Notes under the pieces: model-generated | Database searches by the model: none | What the model was told of the DNA's origin: nothing | Seen by the model: only the letters and a program-made list of their open reading frames with translations | Translations under genes and position numbers: made by a program | Source of the DNA: Isoetes taiwanensis | Taxonomy: Eukaryota > Streptophyta > Lycopodiopsida > Isoetales > Isoetaceae | Direction: 5' to 3' | Assembly: GCA_021234155.1 (NCBI GenBank) | Contig: JAJEKV010000027.1 | Span: 16,276,891-16,340,890, forward strand | Length of the DNA stretch: 64,000 bases | Shown here: piece by piece, positions 56,893 to 64,000 of the stretch | Numbering within the stretch: position 1 is the stretch's first letter | Layout of the letters: each line of letters opens with the position of its first letter

Positions 56893-59613
56893 GACTAAGC
56901 CCAGATACTTATAGGATGTCGAGATCTGCCCCTATAGACGAACTCACCAAGTGTCAATCTTAACACTAGACCTGTCCCGTGATGGCATTTTGAAGGTTCA
57001 CAAAAAAAAATCATATAAAATCAAGAACGCAAAAACTAGCCAAACCCTTTCTAGGAATTCATATATGGCAGTCATGCTTCACATAAAAAATACATAAAAA
57101 TGTATCAGCTCCCATTCTTGTGAGTTATGCTCTAGCAAACCCAAGGGGGTCAAGTACCAAAAGCTTCATGTTCACTCAAAGTAAAACTGCTTTGATGAAA
57201 AGATTTTTTTGATTTTTTTGGTTATAATGTTATTTTTCTACACGAGATATAGAGCAAGGCACAAAAAACCACATCTCAATTGGAACTCTGTAAAGGAAGA
57301 TAGAGCAATTCAAACATGACAGGGTCAAAACTGTCTTCTGCCTTCTGGGAACCAGTACTGGTTCCCAGAAAGTAGTTGTGATATAAAAACAACAACTTTG
57401 AGAAGAAAATTAATTTTGAGTTCAAATTTGGCATATAAGTAGTTCACAAGATCCTCCATCCTAGAAAAATGTTTGTTGAGTTTGAATTTGATGTTTGACT
57501 TTTATTTCTATTTTCAATTTTAAGGAATTTATACAAATGGATAACATTGCTACATATGGCTCTAGGTTGTCCTCCAAAAAATCACATTATGAAAGCTTAT
57601 AAGGATGTGAAACCAATGCAAAAATGATCTTGTAAAAAGAACAAAAGACGTGGTAAAAAAAAATCAAAAACGATATCTGTACCTGCCCATTACTGGTCCA
57701 TAGTTCATTTAAAAATTGATAATATCCTTATGTTAGTCCATTTCAAGTTGAATTTTGGGACACGAGTAGCTCTTGGACCACTTTGTTTCCAAAAAATATT
57801 TGTTGTTCATTATCTTGAGGATTGTACTAGAATAGATAACATCAATTATATTATATCTTCCATGTTTATTCTAGATTTGTGCTATAAAGTGTGACTTTAC
57901 AAAATCACATCCTCAAAATATCTCATGTCAAGAAACCAATGCAAAAAGAACCAAGGAAAAATATGAAAAACATTTACTATAAAAAATAAAGATAGACTGC
58001 TACTTGCAGTCCAGTTGCAGACCATCATTGGTCCAAATGACTGAAAGTTTGAAAATTATTAATGGTGCTATCTGAATCAATTTTGATCTCAACTTTCACA
58101 TATAGTTTACTTATATGATTCTCTATAGGACAAAATTAATTGATTAGGTTAGGTTGCACAATTTAAGGGTAAGGTTGAAGCACAAAAAATTGAGAATTTA
58201 TAAGGTATTTATGACCAATTGAACCTACATGGACTTTCACTTACACCTTTCAAAAATCATGTGATAGAAGCTAAAAAGTCATAGTATCGTTCTCTGGGGA
58301 AAAATGGATAAGGTTAGTGAGAGATATATGCTTTATACAATTAGTCTCGTGGACCATAAATGGTGATGCGTGCTTATATAAATTAAAACCTTTGAAATAC
58401 CATGTTACTTTAACATGCAACTAGAGATTTCTATTGCCAAGAAAGGTTTGCATCCATAAAAAATATAATATACATGAAAGATAACTTACATGTAATATTA
58501 TTCTACTTGGATGACAATGCTTTATAGCAGTAGTAACACAGAAATAAGCAGATTTCATGGTATTTTTTTCAATAAGACCATACAATCTATATAAGAGATG
58601 TCTATATATGTCATTTCTCACATTTTGAACCATTTTAAAGGCATATTTAGGGAAAAGTAGTGTCTTTTTCTATGAACCAAAGAAGTATATATGAAATGTT
58701 ATATGGTCTATTTATATTATGGCATGGCTAAATTTCACAACATCCACTTGAATTCATCAATAAACATCACTAAATCATTATGTGGTTTTGGACCTATAAT
58801 TATGGAGTTGACCCAACTTTTTTATGCTCTAATGTGTTAATCCGGCTGTTGTACATCATGTTTGAATTCCAAAAATTGCATGGTTACACCCTAGTTACAT
58901 TATATGTAAGTTGATAAGAGTTATGTTCTATGTAGATATAAATAGAATGCATCATTTATTACACACATGGCATTATGGATGGTTGTTATTGGAGCATTTT
59001 AACATATACTTTTGTCCAGAATTCTGTATAGTAGATTCTTTTAGTAGATATTGAGGTTAACATGACTTATGAACAATAAAAAAAATCATGAAACTATAGC
59101 TCGTATAGTTAGCAACTTGTGGCCACAAGAATTAAATCAAAACTTGTTATAATGCGAGAGTAACAATTCTTGAACCTCAAGCAGCTTTTTTGACCAAAAT
59201 AGGGTTTGGCGGCTTCCACCAATGTCAAATGATAGCAAGAAAACATGGGAACATAAAACTCAAAGTGTTCTATGATAAACAGGCAAATACCTCCAACTTT
59301 AGCAAGGTTTAGGTCACTTTATGCTAGAAAGATTGAAGAAAGCAGTTCTGGACTGGTGCAGAAACTGCCAAATTCTCCAATGTTTGAGCAATCACCACAA
59401 GGTATAGGTGAGCCCATTGGTCTTGAAATTCTCAGAGGCCATTAAAAAATAACTGAAGACTCAAATGATGGTGGTATATTATAAAATTGAAATTTCTTTC
59501 GTGAGTTACATGGGTTTAAGTGGCAGAAGTCATAAGGGCCAGTTCTGGTCCATGGATCAGGAATGGTCCCAGGGACAGGTCTAGTGTTAACCACATGACT
59601 ATAAAGTTAACGA
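56893..59613. other. AT-rich interval with diverged ~330-bp repeats
   Basis: No gene. Recurrent blocks such as AAACCAATGCAAAAA (near 57610 and 57933) and 'agt(t)gaatttt.g.cata.agtag' (near 57420, 57745, 58080) suggest old tandem repeats of roughly 330 bp between 57.0 and 58.3 kb. Confidence 0.45.
57343..57370. repeat. Perfect 28-bp palindrome
   Basis: TTCTGGGAACCAGT and its exact reverse complement ACTGGTTCCCAGAA are directly joined, with no loop. Confidence 0.95.
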
Positions 59614-60207
59614 TTAGACTATGAAAAAACCAAGTGTCAATCTTAACCACAGGACAAGAAGAAACCAAGAGTACTTGTGAACCTTCACCCGAACAACTCT
59701 CTGTATTCCTCTCGAGCTTGATTGTTCTACCGTGAAGTCCTCAACCTCGCCATCACCCTTGAACCACAACTCCATGTCCAGAAAGTCCAGCCAGATTATA
59801 GTTGACTCCAGTATCATCTTTATCGTGCCTTTTCTATGGTGCTTCCAAACTTGGGCCATCTCCTCAAGACACTCTCTCATCCTTTTAGGCAACTCATCAG
59901 CCTCCAGCAGTGCCCTCATTGCCTTCTCACCAATAAAGTACTTCTTCAACACCTTCATCTATTGGAGCATCGTCTCGTAGTTCTCTTCCTCATTAGGAGG
60001 AGGGGGCATCCGAGTGAGTCCATTCTCGAGCATCTTCTCAACGGTTCCTATGCCAAGGTAGAAACCCCACACCAAGTTAGAAAAGAAAGTATCTACAGAA
60101 GTTGCACAAAGCATGGCCTTACTAGTAAAAACCGATTCCATATTTTGCTCCTCGTGAATCCTGAGCTCCTCCTGGATCTGGTTCAGACATCGGAGCATAG
60201 CTTCCAT
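59614..60207 (-). pseudogene. Unidentified small gene with one in-frame stop
   Basis: An ATG at 60207 starts an 82-codon frame ending at a TAG (59959-59961). The next codon is ATG and the same frame continues 114 codons to 59614. Residues look helical and charged throughout (RIHEEQNMESVF, then KMILESTIIWLDFLDMELWF), so it was probably one ~197-aa protein. No family is recognised. The region upstream of the ATG is a minisatellite. Confidence 0.45.
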
Positions 60208-60339
60208 AGCTTTTCACTCAAAAACTATTGCAAGAATGGGAAAGAGAAACTAATACATAACATGGACAATGGAAACTAGCTTCGGGATAGAACTATTTAT
60301 AGAAGAGTGGGGTTTAGGGTTTTAGAGAAATTTACCTGC

Positions 60340-61795
60340 ACTCGAGCTGACATTTACCTACCCTCGAGCCGACATTTACCTACCCTCGATATAGACATTT
60401 ACCTACCTTGACAACTCAACTTAGTGGTTAACCTTGACAACTCAACCTAGTGGTTAACCTGGACAATTCACTCTAATGGTTAACCGTGGCAACTCAACTT
60501 AGTGGTTAACCTGGACATGTAAGTTCAATGGTTAACCTAGACAACTCAACTTAGTGGTTAACCTGGATAGTAAGTCCAATGGTTAACCTAGACATGTAAG
60601 TCCAATGGTTAACCTAGACAAACCCTAGTGGTTAACCTTGACAAGTCAACATAGTGGTTTTAACCTGGACAACTCAGCCTAATGGTTAATTTGGACATGT
60701 AAGTCCAATGGTTAACCTGGACATGTATAACCCACTCTAGTGATTAACCTTGACAACTCTAGTGCTTAACCGGGACAACTCACCCTAGTGGTTAACCTGG
60801 ACATGTAAGTCTAATGGTTAACCTAGACAACCCACTCTAGTGGTTAACCTTGACAACTCACTAGTGGTTAACCTGGACAACTCACCCTAGTGTTTAACCT
60901 GGACATGTAAGTCCAATGGTTAACCTGGACAACTGACCCTAGTGGTTAATCTGGACATGTAAGTCCAATGATTAATCTGGACATGTAAGTGTAATGGTCA
61001 TCCTGGTCAACTCACCCTAGTGGTTAATCTGGACATGTAAGTCCAAAGGTTAACCTGGACATGTAAGTCTAATGGTTAACCTAGACAACCCACTCTAGTG
61101 GTTAACCTTGACAACTCACTCTAATGGTTAACCTGGACATGTAAGTCCAATGGTTAACCTGGACAACTCACTCTAGTGGTTAACCGGGACATGTAAGTCT
61201 AATGGTTAACCTAGACAACCCACTCTAGTGGTTAACCTGGACAATCCACCCTAGTGGTTAATCTAGACATGTACCTGGACAAGTATGTCCAATGGTTAAC
61301 CTAGGTAAACCTAGGCAACCACTAGTCCCATGGTTAACCTGGACATATATGTCCAATGGTACAAGTATGTCCCATAGTTAACCTGAACAAGTATGTCCAA
61401 TGATTAACTTGGACAAGTATGTCCAATGGTTAACCTAGGTAAACCTAGGCAACCACTAGTCCCATGGTTAACCTGGACAAATATGTCCCATGGTTAACCT
61501 GGACATGCAAGTCCCATGGTTAACCTGGACATGCAAGTCCAATGGTTAACTTGGACAAGTATGTCCCATAGTTAACCTGGACAAGTATGTCCAATGGTTA
61601 ACCTGGACAATGTTTGATAGTTAATACTTGGTCCAATGGTTAACCTAGGTAAACCTAGACAACCACTAGTCCAATGGTTAAACCTAGACATGCATGTCCA
61701 ATGGTTAACCTGAACATGCAAGTTTCATAGTTAACTTGGACATACATTCCAATGGTTAACCTGGACAAGTATGTCCAATGGTTAACCTGGACGTA
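60340..61795. repeat. Degenerate minisatellite (~26-bp units)
   Basis: About 1.45 kb of head-to-tail units with consensus ACCTGGACATGTAAGTCCA-ATGGTTA, alternating irregularly with ACCTGGACAACTCACCCTA-GTGGTTA. Units vary by a few bases. The right part (from about 61260) shifts to ...AAGTATGTCC... units with longer composite repeats containing AACCTAGGTAAACC. Confidence 0.92.
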
Positions 61796-61802
61796 TTGTT
61801 CA

Positions 61803-61992
61803 GGTTTACCATTGTCCTAGTCTACCATTGTCCAGAATTTAAAACTCAGATTAAAATCAGATCATGGTTTTTAAAATGAATTAAAAGAAAGAATTCAGAT
61901 CATGGTTTTTGAATGTATTGGATTTGACTTACATTAGGTTTACCATTGTCCTAGTTTACCATTGTCCAGCATTTAAAACTCAGATTAAAATT
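61803..61992. repeat. Direct repeat pair beside the minisatellite
   Basis: A ~55-bp block with TTTACCATTGTCCTAG and ATTTAAAACTCAGATTAAAA occurs at 61803-61857 and again at 61938-61992. Confidence 0.85.
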
Positions 61993-62409
61993 AGCATTCA
62001 TAAGCAAGCATTTCGGATGAAATTGCAACACATTTTTTCATAACAAAAAAAAAGGTTTAGCAGGAAAAGATTTAACAAAACAAGAAATTGCAACACATTT
62101 CTTCATAACAAAAAAAGGTTCAGATATAAGAGCAGGAAATTATCTTCTATTCAAGTTTTCAAAACATGTTTTCAGCCTGATGACTTGCAACTTTTTTGCA
62201 GAACAAAAAACTGTTTTCAACCTGCATTTTCAAGCATGTTCCCGGCCCGATGCTCAGGTGGATCTTGTTGGAGCCTTCCTTGGCGTTTGCCCTGTGACTA
62301 TAGCCTGATGCAGTTTACCTAGCATAAAGGAAAAGGACTTCCTGCAATTGGCCACGGCTGAAATGGTAAACCATTTTCTGGTTATCTGGAAAAGACACGG
62401 AATGCAAGG

Positions 62410-62646
62410 TCAATTTGAGTCAGGCATAAACAAATGGATATTGTAATATATGACTGAACCTGCCTTCGGATAGGGTTCCTCGGGCTTCTTCAAAATGAAA
62501 TCCTGGAGAAAATACTTGGTATACAATATAGTGTAGATGCCACAATCAGATCCATTATCTTGCTCGAGGCATGGCACACGAAGGCAAGCACATATGTACC
62601 AGGCAGGCAGATTGGCACTCTTGCTCCTCGACATCCTCCAAGCCAT
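62410..62646 (-). pseudogene. Ulp1/C48 protease-like fragment
   Basis: The fragment contains VPCLEQDNGSDCGIYTILY, the C-terminal catalytic part of Ulp1-type cysteine proteases (conserved Q-D-N-G-x-D-C-G with the catalytic cysteine). The usual upstream His and Asp blocks are not visible in frame. In plant genomes such fragments are common in transposon-associated genes and in SUMO proteases, and I cannot tell which. A further frame at 62760-63000 (RMDADYRYRVNRRRYLRR) may belong to the same relic. Confidence 0.55.
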
Positions 62647-63000
62647 AAACAGTGGCTATATTCTTCGTATATCTGGTCATTCTAGCCCCCTTACCTTTTT
62701 CTCACTCAACATTCCTCCTGGCAACATACTCTTCTGCATATTTCTTGGCAGCAGCCTCCTTATCTCCTATAAGTCCATTTTGCTAACGCGATTCCAACCA
62801 ATCTTAAGTGCATGGTCTTGGCACCTTCTAAGATATCTTCTCCGATTAACCCTGTACCTATAGTCAGCATCCATTCTATAGGCAAAATGATACGCTGAGA
62901 GGTCACGGTTGGGCTTTCTCTTCTGCTTTGTTTGAGCCTGCTTCCACCTTCCCACTGGTGCTCCCTCCATAACAACCGCAAGATTATGCGCATTGCTCAT

Positions 63001-63598
63001 GTGTGCCTATAGCCTCAACCTCTTCTCAGTGTCCCATACACAGTCGGGAACTAGACAGCAGTGCCTCTTCTTCTTTGTGGAGTAATAGTATGCCTGCTTC
63101 ATGTGATGTTCCTCTATCTCAGAGCCACCATCATTAAAAGCTGCTTCAACTTCAGGAGGTAAATGCACGCCTGTGCCTTCTTCCCCTTCTTCTACTGCTG
63201 TCTTCTTGGCATATCCCTTCTTTACCCCCTTTTGAAACTCGACCGGATCTTTCCCCTTCTCGGCTGTTACAGCTCTCTTCTCTTCATTGGTGGGCTCCTA
63301 CTCATCATTAGAGTTGGAAAGGCTCTCTAAATCTGAAGATGACATTACGGTGGAGCCTAACAGTCCACAAAAATAGAGCTTAGCTCTGTGGCAGCCCTGG
63401 CCTTCAATGCAGACGCCCCAAGCCGGCTCCAGATGAACTCATGTTGCTTGGGTTTGCCTCTCGGCCTTGATCAGGTGGGAATGTGAGCTGAACAGATCAG
63501 GATCAGAAGCATTCAGGAAGGAGACAAAACTCGGCCATAGCGAAGAACAGTCGAGCTCATGCCTTAAGACAGATCTACACGTGGCAAATAGCCATATG
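63001..63598. other. Non-coding or unresolved interval
   Basis: Charged coding-like patches are possible on the minus strand upstream of the C48-like fragment, but no continuous frame is supported. Confidence 0.35.
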
Positions 63599-63956
63599 CT
63601 CATTTCAACCACTAGATTTCATTTCAAATTAAAAAAAGGGTCTCGAGCTCACCATTGGCAAAGTAGGACAATTATCATAGTCTAGGCTTCTTATTCCCCA
63701 GGATGCAGGCAATGCAAGGGCCTTTGTCTGTGTTGCATGGGACTATGATTGATGTAGCATTTAATAATATAACACATTCTCATTTCAACCACTAGATTTC
63801 ATTTCAAAACTAAAAAAGGTCTCGAGCTCACCATTGGCAGAGTAGGACAATTCTCATAGTCCAAGCTTCTTATTCCCCAGGATGCAGGCAATGCAGGGCA
63901 TTTGTCTGTGTTGCATGGGACTATGATTGATGTGGCATTTAATAATATAACACATT
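63599..63956. repeat. Tandem duplication, ~180-bp unit
   Basis: The unit starting CTCATTTCAACCACTAG at 63599 is repeated from 63779 with about ten differences, for two copies. Confidence 0.9.
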
Positions 63957-64000
63957 CCTAGGATGGGAAGTGAAGTGGTGTTCTCATTGAGCTTTGTAAA

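Overview
The window is nuclear DNA of a land plant with a large, repeat-dense genome. The evidence is nested Ty3/gypsy chromoviruses, plant-type LINE fragments, one intron-containing strictosidine-synthase-like gene and a relic of a plastid biotin carboxylase gene. A gymnosperm or fern-type genome would fit, but the lineage is inferred from repeat load and gene spacing only.

Region 1 (1-22417) is one large minus-strand chromovirus ('element A'). The order along its RNA is: 5' LTR (20750-22417), tRNA-iMet primer site, three copies of a two-stem hairpin, an extra ORF with a histone-H3 tail start and an H3 fold at its end (19833-18607), a fourth hairpin, a second extra ORF with an acidic tract (18114-17772 continued at 7088-5878), decayed gag-protease, RT, RNase H, integrase and chromodomain, a polypurine tract, and the inner edge of the 3' LTR at bases 1-33. 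ORF2 is split by a later plus-strand insertion (7094-17771). That insertion is an array of four ~2.44 kb LTRs separated by three 299-bp internal regions and flanked by a CTTTG target duplication.

Region 2 (22418-33136) holds a truncated gag element with a tRNA-Gln-like primer site and a ~2.5 kb LTR, then two further relatives of element A. Element B retains its LTR and three hairpins of the same architecture. Element C has lost gag to RNase H, so that its leader ORF is fused in frame to integrase and chromodomain.

Region 3 (33137-43000) has a tRNA-iMet primer-site remnant, a 657-aa intronless predicted secreted/membrane protein gene of unknown family, a 5'-truncated LINE with a perfect 12-bp target duplication, an unidentified plus-strand coiled-coil gene relic, a second histone-H3-like ORF (starting ARTKQTAR, ending inside the histone fold) and three unidentified minus-strand coding relics.

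Region 4 (43000-53000) has the biotin carboxylase pseudogene, the four-exon strictosidine-synthase-like gene (45623-47417, reconstructed to 394 aa) and a set of exon-like blocks of an unidentified minus-strand gene (51.1-52.7 kb).

Region 5 (53000-64000) is mostly AT-rich non-coding DNA with a LINE RT fragment, diverged ~330-bp repeats, a perfect 28-bp palindrome, a small unidentified gene with one in-frame stop, a ~1.45 kb minisatellite, a Ulp1/C48-protease-like fragment and a 180-bp tandem duplication.

The most unusual system is the chromovirus lineage carrying an H3-like protein gene, an acidic-tract companion ORF and a repeated hairpin leader, next to an integrase with a C-terminal chromodomain. 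The two clear H3-type tails in the window keep K4 but lack K9.
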